Below are positions 9,323 through 19,291 of a stretch of 64,000 nt of DNA, piece by piece. Location: NCBI GenBank assembly GCA_002505345.1, contig DAUY01000013.1, positions 62,001 to 126,000 on the forward strand. The letters are read 5' to 3'. This DNA is from Methanomassiliicoccaceae archaeon UBA370. GTDB lineage: Archaea > Thermoplasmatota > Thermoplasmata > Methanomassiliicoccales > Methanomethylophilaceae. The notes beneath the pieces are model-generated. The model searched no databases. It saw only the letters and a program-made list of their open reading frames with translations, and was not told the origin of the DNA. The position numbers were made by a program, and so were the translations under genes. Position 1 is the stretch's first letter; every line of letters starts with the position of its first letter.

Positions 9323-10358
9323 TGTTAGCTTTCAGCTCCCTTGCCATGTCCCATTTGTCATGGATTATCTGAGGCGAATGGGTCGCTATGACGAACTGAA
9401 GGTCCCTTAGCCGCGCCAGGTCCACGAGTATCCCCCCGAGCTTCTGCTGCCACTCCACGTGCAGGGAGTTCTCCGGCTCGTCCAGCACCACCAGCGAACC
9501 GTGTTCCGTCTGGAAAAGCAGACGGTACATGATGACCATTATCTGTTTCTCTCCCGAGGAAAGCGATACAAGCGGAAGTTCCTTGCCGCTGTTGAGCCTG
9601 ACCGTCAGGTTGTCTTTCTCGTTTATCTCGATGACCTTTTTGATCATAAGTTCGTTGACGATGTCCTTGAAGACGACGATGGACTCTGCCAGCTGGTAGA
9701 ATTTCCTGATATAGTCGTTCAGGCCGAAAGCCAGGTCCTGGTAGTCCTTCCTCTTCTTGGTGGTCAGGTCATGGCGCTCCGGCGGGAAGCGGAGGCCGGA
9801 GGGCATCTCGGGCTCCAGCCCTGCCCCCTTCATGAAATCCAATTTGGCCTTGAGGTCCTTGAAAAGGAACACAAACTCCCCGTCGGAAAGGTCAGGGCGC
9901 TGGGAATCCTCGGGCTGCAACAGGGAGCTGTTGTCCTTTGCATATCTGATGCGGTCTCTCAGCTCGGCCGCGTAGACCGAGATGGCCGGGACGTAATGGC
10001 CGTCTTTCTTCCTCACTATCTGCCTCTCCGGAGAGATATATGTCACCTGGAACATCCTGCGGAGCTCCGATTCTTCGACCGTTTGCTCGAGTTCGTTCTT
10101 CTGCACCAGCACTTTCGTGCCGTTGCGGTTCTCGACGATGAGGGTCATATCTCCTGAGAAGTTGACGTCCATCCTCTCGAAAGGCATGGGCGAGAGCACA
10201 TCGAACTCTCCCTTCAGGAGGGCTACGACGGCCCGCATGATGGTGGATTTGCCGAATCCGTTGCTGGAATAGATGAAGGTCACAGGTCCCTGGTTCAGAC
10301 TGACGCTGCAGTCGCATTCGTCGAAGAGCCCGTAAATGGTAATCGTTCTGATCTTCAT
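9285..10358 (-). CDS. ABC/AAA-type ATPase paired with the DUF4435 protein (AriA-like)
   Basis: 357-residue ATPase of the AAA_15/AAA_21 (OLD/RecF-like) class. Walker A is NGFGKST at residues 33-39; LVSLSSGEKQIM is the ABC signature; LVVLDEPENSLHVEW is Walker B; and VIATHSPQIIHD is the switch histidine. The middle is helical and charged. In PARIS, the ATPase senses phage proteins and releases the TOPRIM effector. Here the ATPase is shorter than typical AriA, so another OLD-like two-gene system remains possible. A TATA-like AT-rich stretch lies between this start and the divergent TPR gene. Confidence 0.75.
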   Translation of the reverse strand: MKIRTITIYGLFDECDCSVSLNQGPVTFIYSSNGFGKSTIMRAVVALLKGEFDVLSPMPFERMDVNFSGDMTLIVENRNGTKVLVQKNELEQTVEESELRRMFQVTYISPERQIVRKKDGHYVPAISVYAAELRDRIRYAKDNSSLLQPEDSQRPDLSDGEFVFLFKDLKAKLDFMKGAGLEPEMPSGLRFPPERHDLTTKKRKDYQDLAFGLNDYIRKFYQLAESIVVFKDIVNELMIKKVIEINEKDNLTVRLNSGKELPLVSLSSGEKQIMVIMYRLLFQTEHGSLVVLDEPENSLHVEWQQKLGGILVDLARLRDLQFVIATHSPQIIHDKWDMARELKANNAGNTDAGRHCE

Positions 10359-10446
10359 CGTGTCCGCATGTCCTTAAGCATATTTTAAGTACCCGTTACC
10401 CTGACCGAGAGCTATCTTTATTTCCGTTGAACAACTCTGCGCCACG

Positions 10447-11289
10447 ATGGAAGCCGAAAAAACATTCTTCGAAGTCAAAAAACTCATCTCCTCCGGCAGC
10501 ATCGATGCGGCGGAAGCGATCCTCTCCGACCTGGCGTCATCTTCCGGCGACCCCTTCGTCCGCATCCAGTGCGCGTCGGTGATGATGATCGTCGGAAGGA
10601 ACGTATCTTCCGAAAAGGTCCTAGAAGAACTGTACGGAGACCTTCCTGAAGATTCCGGGACGCTGTTCCAGATAGCAAGGGCCATGAGGGGCCTGGGGAG
10701 GGCAGATATGGCGGCGGAGATCCTGTCAGGTTTGGAGAAGGATGACGACGTCATGAGGGAGTACGCCCTCGTCCTTAATCTGCTGGGACGTTACGGCGAT
10801 TCCGTTTCCGCCACGGCAAAGATATCCGCCCCTTCGGTCCGGGACAAGGTCCTTACCGCCGACGGGCTGTCGGCTTCGGGACGTTCGCAGGAAGCCGTAG
10901 AGCTGACCGGAGGCCTTTTGAAAGAATATCCAGAGATCTACGATGTGCAGCGCTCATATTGCACGGCAATGATATCGGCGGGTATGGACAAGGAGGCCGT
11001 GAAGTATGCGAGGGGTCTTCTCAAGAAGGACAAGAATTCTCCCGACGCCAACGCGGTCGCCGCATACGTAATGCACGTGGAGGGAAAGAGCCAGTCCGCA
11101 GGAGCATTCGCATCTGCGGCATTACGTTCCGACTCATCTCACCTGGGGGCAATGGAGGTTCTCGCGCTGAGCCTGATGGAGAAAGGGAAGTTCAGGGAGG
11201 CCAGCATCGTTGCCGGCGCCATGAACGAGAAGGAGCCGGGAAATCCGGCCGCGGTAAAGATACTCAAGGAATGCGGCGGAAAGAGCTGA
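10447..11289 (+). CDS. Tetratricopeptide-repeat protein
   Basis: 280-residue all-helical protein made of degenerate TPR units from end to end (for example FQIARAMRGLGRADMAAEILSGL, YALVLNLLGRYGDS and VLALSLMEKGKFREASIVAGAM). Such solenoids bind other proteins. No signal peptide or membrane segment is seen, so it is cytoplasmic. It starts 88 bp from the divergent ATPase gene and ends one base before the trkH stop, which converges on it. Partner unknown. Confidence 0.75.
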   Translation: MEAEKTFFEVKKLISSGSIDAAEAILSDLASSSGDPFVRIQCASVMMIVGRNVSSEKVLEELYGDLPEDSGTLFQIARAMRGLGRADMAAEILSGLEKDDDVMREYALVLNLLGRYGDSVSATAKISAPSVRDKVLTADGLSASGRSQEAVELTGGLLKEYPEIYDVQRSYCTAMISAGMDKEAVKYARGLLKKDKNSPDANAVAAYVMHVEGKSQSAGAFASAALRSDSSHLGAMEVLALSLMEKGKFREASIVAGAMNEKEPGNPAAVKILKECGGKS

Positions 11290-12864
11290 TCAGTGCCTGT
11301 ATATGCGGTTCCGGATGTTGAAATCGCTTACTCTGCGCGCCCTCTTGCCCCTGTTCCTCGCGACCTCCTTCCAGAATCCGGGCATGAAGAACAGCAGCGC
11401 CGTGGCGATCTCGAGACGTCCCAGGAACATGATCACTATCATGACAGCCTTAACTATCGGGTCCAGCGTGTACAGCGTGTCATAGGGACCGTATTCTCCT
11501 ATCGAGGCTCCCGTGTTGCACACCGAAGTTACGGCCAACCCTATGGAATCGACGGGCAGCACACCCATGATCATGAATATGACCCCCGCTATTACAATGG
11601 TGATGGCGAACAGTGCCAGTGTTATGAAGGAGTTTATGACTGCAGACTCTTCCACGCTGTCGCCGTCCATTTTTACGTCGTAGACGGCCATCGGATGCAG
11701 CGTTTTGTAGATGCTGTTCTTGATGTATTTCCCTATTATGACGAAGCGGTACATCTTCACTCCTCCGGCAGTGGACCCGCTCATGCCGCCGACAAAGGCC
11801 ACTATGAGAAGGAGTATCGAGCAAAGCGGCACGGGCCAGATGGCCGGGTCTGTGAAATTGACAACCGCGAATCCCGTGGAGGTGCCCATCGAGACGACCG
11901 TGAACAGGGAATCGGCAACCGTCTCGGCCAGATAATAAAGTTCCAGATTCCTGCTGGCATTTATGAGCAGCGCAGATATCAGTATGCTTATTCCGACGTA
12001 CCAGTAGATCGTCCATCTGAATTCCGTGTTTTTCGCATAGGGTTTCAGCTGCCCTTTGTAAAGGCCTTTGAAATGTATGTAGAAGTTCGTACCTCCCAGA
12101 AGCATGAAGGCTATGACGATAACCTTGACGATGTAGTCATAGTCGCTCATGCTGTTGGCGTTGTTGAGGAATCCCCCGGTCGAGACGGTCGAAAGGGTCA
12201 TGCATGCGGAATCTATGGTGCCTACGCCGAATAAGATCAGAAGGATGGCTTGGACGACCGTCAGGAGGATATAGATGAGCAGGAAGCTCTTTGCGGAATC
12301 CTTGAGCCTTACAGAAAAGTTTTTTGTCCCGGAACCCGACATCTCGTTGATCGAGAATCCCTTTCCGCCTATGCCCATTATGGGGAGCATGTAAAGGAAT
12401 ATCAGGATTACCGATACCCCTCCTATCCACTGGGTCATAGACCTCCAGAGGAATAGGCTCTGCGGGAAGGAATCGAAGTCCCTGACCATCGTGTATCCTG
12501 TGGTGGTCACCCCGCTTACGGACTCGAACAGAGAGTCCATCAGCGGCATGCCGTACATTACGTAGGGGGTGGCGCCGACAATTATCATTATCAAAAACGC
12601 GCCGCCTATCATCAGAATCCCGGAAGTGGCCTGGAGGCCCTCCTCGCCTTCTCTGAACAATATGAGGACTACGAGACCGACCAGCACGAGGAAGAAGATC
12701 GGCGTGAGGAAAATATCATAATCCTCTCCGTAGTAGATCGCGGTGACGAACGGTGCTACCATGGAGATGCCCATCATGAGCATTATCATGCCCAAGGAAT
12801 GGAGCACCGTGTTCTTCCAGCGGGCCCCCTTGCTTATTTTCGTCTCGTCCTCCAGCAGCGACAA
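11290..12864 (-). CDS. trkH: Trk-type potassium uptake membrane subunit
   Basis: 524-residue integral membrane protein of the TrkH/KtrB family, the K+-conducting subunit. It has about ten hydrophobic segments and the four selectivity-loop regions, including ESVSGVTTTGYTM, CMTLSTVSTGGF, FTVVSMGTSTGFAV and SVCNTGASIGEYG. A long N-terminal pair of helices precedes the first pore. It begins 3 bp after trkA, so the two form an operon with the gating subunit first. Confidence 0.93.
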   Translation of the reverse strand: MSLLEDETKISKGARWKNTVLHSLGMIMLMMGISMVAPFVTAIYYGEDYDIFLTPIFFLVLVGLVVLILFREGEEGLQATSGILMIGGAFLIMIIVGATPYVMYGMPLMDSLFESVSGVTTTGYTMVRDFDSFPQSLFLWRSMTQWIGGVSVILIFLYMLPIMGIGGKGFSINEMSGSGTKNFSVRLKDSAKSFLLIYILLTVVQAILLILFGVGTIDSACMTLSTVSTGGFLNNANSMSDYDYIVKVIVIAFMLLGGTNFYIHFKGLYKGQLKPYAKNTEFRWTIYWYVGISILISALLINASRNLELYYLAETVADSLFTVVSMGTSTGFAVVNFTDPAIWPVPLCSILLLIVAFVGGMSGSTAGGVKMYRFVIIGKYIKNSIYKTLHPMAVYDVKMDGDSVEESAVINSFITLALFAITIVIAGVIFMIMGVLPVDSIGLAVTSVCNTGASIGEYGPYDTLYTLDPIVKAVMIVIMFLGRLEIATALLFFMPGFWKEVARNRGKRARRVSDFNIRNRIYRH

Positions 12865-12867
12865 GGA

Positions 12868-14217
12868 TCACAACCCCGGCAAATTCTTTCCAAGCAGCTT
12901 TTTCACAGCAGACATTTTTGACATGTAGGCGTATATCAACACCCTGTCCCCGTCCCTGAAGTTGGTGTCGTACCGGGGGTATATCACCCTGCCGTTGCGG
13001 ACCACAGCGGCAAAACGGGTCCCGTCCGGAATATCCAGGTCCCCGAAGAAACGGTTGAAAAGAGGAGACCTTTCATCTATCTTTACGCTGAAGAAGAACT
13101 CGTTGTCATGCTTCATCTTCAATATCGAGTCCTCGTCGGAGATCAGGCCCTTGGTTATCTCGTTGGCGATTATCAGGTGGTATCCTATTATCGTCTCTAT
13201 CCCTGTGAAGCGGAATATGTCGTTATATTCCCTCGTCAGATATCTGGAGATGACCTTCCTGGTACCGAACTTCAGCGATGCCATGCAGGCAAGGAGGTTC
13301 TTCTCGTCCGCCTCGGTGACGCTGATGAGAACGTCCGCCCTCCCCACGTTCTCGGTTTTGAGGATGTGCGGGTCCAGAGAGTCCGAGTTGACCACGATGG
13401 CATCCGTAAGGGTGCGGGCGGCCTCCCTGCAAAGATCTTTGTCCTCTTCGATTATCTTGACGTAGACCTTCTTGTCCATTTTGCTTAGGGCCTTGGCGAC
13501 GTTCATTCCGACCACCCCGGCCCCCAGTATCACAAATTCCAGGGCCTCCTCCTCGATCCCGACCATCTTGTTGAAGGCCTCGATCCCTTTCTCGCTGCCG
13601 ATGACGGTGATCCTGTCCTCCGGACGGACCTCGGCTGTTTCTACGTCTATAATGACCCCGTCCCCGCGGTATATGCATACGATGTTGCACTCATCCGGTA
13701 TGTCCAGGTTGAGTATCACGTTGCCCACTATGCTCTGGTCGCCACCGACCCTGAATGTCGCAATAGCCAGCCCCAGAGATTTGATAGTTTCGTAATCGAC
13801 CACGTTCTCGAGCGTGGCCAGCTTGAATATCTTGTTGGAGCTTATTATCTCGGGGGATATGATCATGTCCACGCCCGGGTCCCCCTCGCCTGTGGTCTTG
13901 ACCATGTAGTCCGGGTTCTTGATTGTGGCCACCGTGCGCAGCGAAGGCTTGTATTTTTTGGACATCATGCAGATGAAAAGGTTCAGGCCGTCGGACGGAA
14001 GCGTAGATACGATGATGTCCGCATCGTGCTTCTCTATTGCCAGCTCCAGTATCTTAGGGTTGGTCCCGTCCTCGTGGAGAACCGATACGTTGAGCAGATT
14101 CTTGACGTTGTCAGCCTTCAAGGCGTCCTTTTCGATCATCATCACGTTGTGGACGGCTGATAGGGTCTCTGCGGAAGTATATCCGACGTTTCCCGCGCCG
14201 ATAATGATAATGTTCAT
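12868..14217 (-). CDS. trkA: Trk potassium uptake regulatory subunit
   Basis: 449-residue cytoplasmic NAD-binding gating subunit with two RCK modules. The first starts MNIIIIGAGNVGYTSAETL (GxGxxG near residues 7-12), and the second starts FVILGAGVVGMNVAKAL at about residue 230. Each Rossmann domain is followed by a TrkA-C domain (for example GDQSIVGNVILNLDIPDECNIVCIYR). It controls the pore encoded immediately downstream. The start is 215 bp from the divergent hisD. Confidence 0.94.
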   Translation of the reverse strand: MNIIIIGAGNVGYTSAETLSAVHNVMMIEKDALKADNVKNLLNVSVLHEDGTNPKILELAIEKHDADIIVSTLPSDGLNLFICMMSKKYKPSLRTVATIKNPDYMVKTTGEGDPGVDMIISPEIISSNKIFKLATLENVVDYETIKSLGLAIATFRVGGDQSIVGNVILNLDIPDECNIVCIYRGDGVIIDVETAEVRPEDRITVIGSEKGIEAFNKMVGIEEEALEFVILGAGVVGMNVAKALSKMDKKVYVKIIEEDKDLCREAARTLTDAIVVNSDSLDPHILKTENVGRADVLISVTEADEKNLLACMASLKFGTRKVISRYLTREYNDIFRFTGIETIIGYHLIIANEITKGLISDEDSILKMKHDNEFFFSVKIDERSPLFNRFFGDLDIPDGTRFAAVVRNGRVIYPRYDTNFRDGDRVLIYAYMSKMSAVKKLLGKNLPGL

Positions 14218-14400
14218 CTGAGTTCCGTCCTGAGATGTTCGGTCCCGTTATATCGGTTGTGCTTGTAAGTTTCATCTGGAACTTAAGACCGACGCCCCTT
14301 CAATCCTGATGGGGATGTAAATGCTTTTCGTATTCTCCCGGCTTCCCGGAGCGCGGAATCTCCGAGAAACGGCCGAATGGCCATATGGAGGCTATCGCGT

Positions 14401-14409
14401 AATATAAAT
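14401..14409 (+). promoter_or_regulatory. TATA box for hisD
   Basis: AATATAAAT centred about 28 bases before the hisD ATG with no Shine-Dalgarno between them. This spacing predicts a leaderless transcript beginning at or near the start codon. Confidence 0.6.
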
Positions 14410-14432
14410 CACGGGACTATGATTCGGGCGCC

Positions 14433-15689
14433 ATGTGGAAGCAAGTAAGCGAGGATTTCTGGAAGGAGAACCGCGCGTCCAAGGTCGGAGACGTCTCGGA
14501 TGCCGTGAGCGGCATCATCGGCGAGGTGCGTGCCGGCGGTGACAAGGCGCTGTTCGAGCTTACCAAGAAGTTCGACAGACAGGAGCTCGGGCGTCTGGAG
14601 GTAACACGCGAAGAGATCGAAGACGCATACGATTCTGTAGACCAGGAGATAGTCGACGAACTGGAGAACGCGGCATACAACATCGAGCGCTTCCATGAGA
14701 TGCAGGTGCCTCCAGACATGTGGCTCAGGGAGGTGGAGCCCGGCATAACTTTGGGCGTCAAGAGCACGCCCCTTGAGAGGGTCGGTTGCTATGTCCCGGG
14801 GGGAAGAGCATCATATCCCAGCACAGCTCTGATGTGCATTATCCCGGCAAGGGTCGCGGGCGTCGGCGAGATAATCTGCTGTACCCCCGCGCCGGTGAAC
14901 CCGGCGACGCTGGTAGCCATGGACATCGCGGGAGCGGACGAGATATTCAAGCTGGGCGGCGCGCAGGCGGTGGCGGCGATGGCGCTGGGCACCGGAAGCG
15001 TTCCCAAGGTGCAGAAGATCGTCGGCCCCGGAAACGTGTATGTCACGGCAGCAAAGATGATGCTCCGTAACGAGGTGGAGATAGACTTCCCGGCAGGACC
15101 CAGCGAGATAGGGGTGCTTGCCGATTCGGGTGCGGTATGCGAATATCTGGCTGCGGACCTCATAGCGCAGGCGGAGCACGACCCTTCATCGGCAAGCCTG
15201 CTGATAACGGACGACCCCGGACTTCCCGGTCTCGTTTGGGAGGCCATGGAGCACATGATCGACGACCAACCCAGGAAGAGCATCATACTGAAGGCTCTGG
15301 AGAACTCCGGTTACATCGTTGCGGGAGACATGGACGAGGCGGTCGGGATGATGAACCGCATCGCCCCGGAGCACCTGTCCATACAGACATCCGACCCGAT
15401 GGCCACCCTTTCGAAGGTCAGGAACGCAGGGTCGATATTCGTAGGTCCCTATACTCCGGTTGCCGCCGGCGACTATGCGTCGGGGACCAACCACGTGCTG
15501 CCCACGGCCGGGAACTCCTCGACCGCTTCCGGCCTGAACGTGGCCCACTTCCGTAAGACGTCCACAGTGCAGATGCTGACCCGCGAGGGGCTGGAGACCC
15601 TTGCGCCGACCATTGAGACTTTGTCCACATCGGAAGGACTACACGCCCACTGCGATTCGGTGAGGGTCCGCTTCGACGATGCGGAGTGA
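14433..15689 (+). CDS. hisD: Histidinol dehydrogenase
   Basis: 418 residues. It catalyses the last two steps of histidine synthesis, L-histidinol to L-histidine with NAD+. Family landmarks are ERVGCYVPGGRASYPST, IVGPGNVYVTAAK, IDFPAGPSEIGVLAD, AEHDPSSASLLIT (zinc-binding and catalytic region) and RIAPEHLSIQT with GDYASGTNHVLPT. Length and motifs are complete. It is the only his gene in the window and lies directly ahead of ppk-ppx; the metabolic link between them is not obvious. Confidence 0.96.
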   Translation: MWKQVSEDFWKENRASKVGDVSDAVSGIIGEVRAGGDKALFELTKKFDRQELGRLEVTREEIEDAYDSVDQEIVDELENAAYNIERFHEMQVPPDMWLREVEPGITLGVKSTPLERVGCYVPGGRASYPSTALMCIIPARVAGVGEIICCTPAPVNPATLVAMDIAGADEIFKLGGAQAVAAMALGTGSVPKVQKIVGPGNVYVTAAKMMLRNEVEIDFPAGPSEIGVLADSGAVCEYLAADLIAQAEHDPSSASLLITDDPGLPGLVWEAMEHMIDDQPRKSIILKALENSGYIVAGDMDEAVGMMNRIAPEHLSIQTSDPMATLSKVRNAGSIFVGPYTPVAAGDYASGTNHVLPTAGNSSTASGLNVAHFRKTSTVQMLTREGLETLAPTIETLSTSEGLHAHCDSVRVRFDDAE

Positions 15690-15690
15690 G

Positions 15691-17763
15691 ATGATGGACA
15701 GCTTAGACCTCTACGACCCCAACCTATACATCAACAGGGAGCTCTCGTGGCTCGAATTCAACAGGAGATGCCTCGACGAGGCCAACGACAAAGGGGTCCC
15801 CCTGCTCGAGCGACTGAAGTTCCTGGCCATATGCTACGGGAACCTTGACGAGTTCTTCATGATCCGCGTCCCGGGCATCGTAAACGGGATCGTGGCCGGC
15901 GCACCGATACTCGATGCTCCGGACATAGAGCACGACACCAACCGTCTGCTTTCCAAGATCAACTCCAAGGTGGAGGGCCTGCTCGAGGGATACAACGCAT
16001 GCTGGCTGGAACTCAGGTCCGCCCTTTCGGAGAACGGGATAAGGATCCTGTCCATCGACGGCCTCTCCGATGAGCAGATGGAGGCGGTGGACTCCTTCTA
16101 CAACGACCGCATCCACCCTCTCCTGACGCCTCTCGCGCTGGATGTGTCGCATCCGTTCCCTTTCATCTCGAGCAACACTCTCAGCCTGGCAGTGAAGATG
16201 GAGGGGCTCAGCGGCCAGGTGATGTATGCGAGGATAAAGATGCCCCTCGGGCCCTTCAACCGCTTCGTACGGATACCATCCGAATCATCTGGCCTTGACT
16301 ACGTCCTCCTGGAGGACATGGTGCGCCACAACGTGCAGAAGCTTTTCCCCGGTTTCAAGATCAACGGGGTTTACGCCTTCAGGGTCACCAGGAACGCGGA
16401 CACAAAGGTGACGATCGACGAGGCTTGCGACCTCATGTCGGCCGTGGAGGAGTCCATCGAAGGCAGGGGCACAGGTTTCCCGGTCAGGATGGTCACCGAG
16501 TCCGCCATGCCCCAGGACATGGTGGAGCTTTTCGGCAAGAATCTGGACCTCGGGCTGGAGCAGATACACAGGTCGGATTCGCCATTGATGCTCAACAGCC
16601 TCTGGGAGCTCTACGACCTCAACATGCCCCGTCTCAAGGAGAAGGAATTCAGGCCGTACTGCCCTCCGGAGCTGGCAGAGGGCTCGTCTATCTTCGAGGC
16701 CGTAGCCAAGAGGGACTGGGTGCTCTACCATCCGTACGAATCTTTCGGGATAGTAGTCAGGTTCCTGCAGGAAGCGGCCCACGACCCTGCCGTCCAGAGC
16801 ATAAAGATATGCCTGTACAGGATAGGCAAGGACCCATCCATAATCCAGGCGCTCAGGGACGCCAGGGAGAGAGGTAAGACCGTCTCGGTCCTGATGGAGA
16901 TACGGGCGAAATTCGACGAGACCAACAATATACAGCTTGCGAAAAGCATGGAACAGCTGGGCATACATGTGGTCTTCGGGCCCCTGGAGCTCAAGGTCCA
17001 TTCCAAGCTCCTGCAGGTGGTGCGCCTCGAGGGGAGCCATCTTGTCAGGTACACCCATATGAGCTCCGGCAACTACAACGTCAGCACCGCCAAGCAGTAC
17101 GCCGACATCTCTTTCCTGACGGTGAACGAGGAGATAGGAGAGGACGTCGGCGAACTTTTCAACTCCCTTACCGGCTACTTCGGACCCAGGGAATACAAGC
17201 AGCTGCTGGTGTCCCCTCTGAACCTGAAGGACTCCCTCATCGAAAAGATACGGCGCGAGATCGAGCGCAAGGAGGAGACCGGCAGCGGATACATCGCGCT
17301 GAAGGCCAACGGCCTCATAGACGCCGACATCATCGCAAGCCTGTACAGCGCCTCCATCGCGGGCGTGAAGATAGAATTGAACATCCGGGGGCTGTGCTGC
17401 CTCCGTCCCGGGATAGCCGGAGTATCCGACAACATACGCGTCGTGAGGGTCGTCGACAGGTTCCTCGAGCATGCGCGCATCTACTACTTCGAGAACGGGG
17501 GCGACCCGGAGATGTACATGGGTTCTTCGGACATAATGCCGAGAAACCTTCTCGCGAGGGTCGAGACGCTGTTCCCGATACTCGACAAGGAGATGCTGGT
17601 CTCCATCAGGGACAACATCCTTCGCGTGCACCTCGACGACAACGTCAAGGCCAGCGAGCTGACCGCCGACGGTACGTATGTTCCGGTGGCAAGGAAGAAG
17701 AAGGATACGGCGGTCAGGTCGCAGAAATGGTTCATCGACCACAGAGGGTGCTGGCATGGCTGA
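15691..17763 (+). CDS. ppk: Polyphosphate kinase 1
   Basis: 690 residues. It makes inorganic polyphosphate from ATP reversibly through a phosphohistidine. The N-terminal domain starts LYINRELSWLEFNRRCLDEA, and the catalytic phospholipase D-like domains include IKICLYRIGKDPSII and the active-site loop RYTHMSSGNYN, placing the phosphorylated His at about residue 456. The ATG at 15691 is preferred over one 12 bases upstream because GGAGTGAG precedes it; it begins one base after the hisD stop. It overlaps ppx by 8 nt. Confidence 0.96.
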   Translation: MMDSLDLYDPNLYINRELSWLEFNRRCLDEANDKGVPLLERLKFLAICYGNLDEFFMIRVPGIVNGIVAGAPILDAPDIEHDTNRLLSKINSKVEGLLEGYNACWLELRSALSENGIRILSIDGLSDEQMEAVDSFYNDRIHPLLTPLALDVSHPFPFISSNTLSLAVKMEGLSGQVMYARIKMPLGPFNRFVRIPSESSGLDYVLLEDMVRHNVQKLFPGFKINGVYAFRVTRNADTKVTIDEACDLMSAVEESIEGRGTGFPVRMVTESAMPQDMVELFGKNLDLGLEQIHRSDSPLMLNSLWELYDLNMPRLKEKEFRPYCPPELAEGSSIFEAVAKRDWVLYHPYESFGIVVRFLQEAAHDPAVQSIKICLYRIGKDPSIIQALRDARERGKTVSVLMEIRAKFDETNNIQLAKSMEQLGIHVVFGPLELKVHSKLLQVVRLEGSHLVRYTHMSSGNYNVSTAKQYADISFLTVNEEIGEDVGELFNSLTGYFGPREYKQLLVSPLNLKDSLIEKIRREIERKEETGSGYIALKANGLIDADIIASLYSASIAGVKIELNIRGLCCLRPGIAGVSDNIRVVRVVDRFLEHARIYYFENGGDPEMYMGSSDIMPRNLLARVETLFPILDKEMLVSIRDNILRVHLDDNVKASELTADGTYVPVARKKKDTAVRSQKWFIDHRGCWHG

Positions 17764-19291
17764 AAGCAGGACCGTCGCCTTCATAGATGTGGGGACCAAC
17801 TCGATCCATGTGCTGGTGACCCAGTTCTTCCCGGACTCCGTGGGCACTCCGATATTCGACGACAAGGAGTCCGTGAGGCTCGGCCAGAATCTATTCGCCG
17901 AGGGATACATCGACCAAGAGACCATCCAGAGGACGAAACTGGTCATAGGACGTTTCGTCAGGATAGCCAAGGACATGGGTGCGGAGGAGATATTCGCCTT
18001 CGCGACATGCGCCGCACGCGAGGCCTACAACAGGAACGAGCTGCTGGACGCGGCATCTGAGGCCGGCATAGATCTGAGGATCATATCCGGCACCGAGGAG
18101 GCCAGGCTGGCGGGCCTCGGCGTGTTCGGACCTTACGGACCTCCGGACAGGTGCGTCGACATCGACCTAGGAGGAGGAAGCACCGAGATAAACCTCTGCA
18201 AAGGCAGCGAGATGATATTCTTGGACAGCCTCATGGCCGGGTCTGTGCGTTTCTCCTACGGGCTGGGTATAGAACAGCGCGGGACGGTGTCCCGTTCCGA
18301 CTACGAAAAGATACTCCGTGCGGTGGACAAGGTGGCAGATAATGCGGCCAACAGACTCAGGGAGATCGGATTCGACAGGGCGATGGGGTCCTCGGGCACC
18401 ATGATAAACCTGGCCGAAATGTGTGCGGCCCGCAGGGACGGCGACGCTTCTTTCATGACGAAAAAAGAGCTTTCGGAGCTGATGAAGGACCTTTGCGCCA
18501 TGGACGAAGTCCAGCGCCGCAGCGTGCCCAGGATGAACCCCGGAAGGTCGGATATAATCATCGGAGGAGGAGCGATAGCAGAGGAGCTTATGCACCTTTT
18601 CGAGATAGACAAGATATTCATCAGCGACCGCGGGCTGAGGGAAGGGATGCAGTTCGACTATCTTTTGGGAAAAGGCAGGAAGGAGTTCAACCTCAGGCGA
18701 TCCTCTGTGATGACGCTCGCCAGACGCTGCGGTTTCAACGAGAAGCACGCATCGCAGGTCAACATGCTCACGATGCAGATGTTCGACAGCATGAGGGATC
18801 TGGGCCTGCACTCGATGAACGGCGATGTCAGGGAGCTTCTGGGATATGCGGCGACGCTCCATGACATAGGGGAATTCATCAGCTACAACAAGCACAACGT
18901 CCACTCCTACACTATAATATTGAATTCTAACATGCCTGGTTTCACCCCGACTGAACTGGAGGACATGGCTCTGATCGCAAAGTTCCACCACAAACGGTTC
19001 CCCGGGTCGAACCATAAGCTCCTCAAGGAGCTTACCAGACAACGGGCGAAGACCGTCCGCTACTGCGCGATGATGCTCCGCATGGCCGATGTTCTGGACA
19101 GACACAGGTCCTCGCCGGTGGACAGCATGCGCGTCCTCGCGGTCGGAGGCAATGTGCTCATAGACCTGAAGTCCAAGGAGGACCTGAGCATGGAGGTCTG
19201 GAAGCTGGAAGAGCTCTCCGAACCGTTCAGAGACGTATTCGGGTCGGAACTTAGGATCTGCGCATCGGGGTGGGGGGAAGCGAAGATATAG
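17756..19291 (+). CDS. ppx: Ppx/GppA exopolyphosphatase, ends in TAG
   Basis: 511 residues. The N-terminal actin-like phosphatase domain has FIDVGTNSIHVLV, ATCAAREAYNRNEL, DIDLGGGSTEINL and MGSSGTMINLAEM. The C-terminal HD-type helical domain has YAATLHDIGEFISYNKHNVHS. It hydrolyses polyphosphate or (p)ppGpp-like substrates, counteracting ppk with which it overlaps (ATGGCTGA). The ATG at 17756 is set by homology at AESRTVAFIDVGT. It is the only gene in the window ending in TAG. If UAG is read as pyrrolysine, translation would continue for nine more sense codons to the TGA at 19319. Confidence 0.93.
   Translation: MAESRTVAFIDVGTNSIHVLVTQFFPDSVGTPIFDDKESVRLGQNLFAEGYIDQETIQRTKLVIGRFVRIAKDMGAEEIFAFATCAAREAYNRNELLDAASEAGIDLRIISGTEEARLAGLGVFGPYGPPDRCVDIDLGGGSTEINLCKGSEMIFLDSLMAGSVRFSYGLGIEQRGTVSRSDYEKILRAVDKVADNAANRLREIGFDRAMGSSGTMINLAEMCAARRDGDASFMTKKELSELMKDLCAMDEVQRRSVPRMNPGRSDIIIGGGAIAEELMHLFEIDKIFISDRGLREGMQFDYLLGKGRKEFNLRRSSVMTLARRCGFNEKHASQVNMLTMQMFDSMRDLGLHSMNGDVRELLGYAATLHDIGEFISYNKHNVHSYTIILNSNMPGFTPTELEDMALIAKFHHKRFPGSNHKLLKELTRQRAKTVRYCAMMLRMADVLDRHRSSPVDSMRVLAVGGNVLIDLKSKEDLSMEVWKLEELSEPFRDVFGSELRICASGWGEAKI

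Noticed and set aside
16285..17976. 563-residue reverse-strand frame over ppk
   Set aside because: Antisense shadow of ppk in GC-rich coding DNA; ppk has full family motifs.
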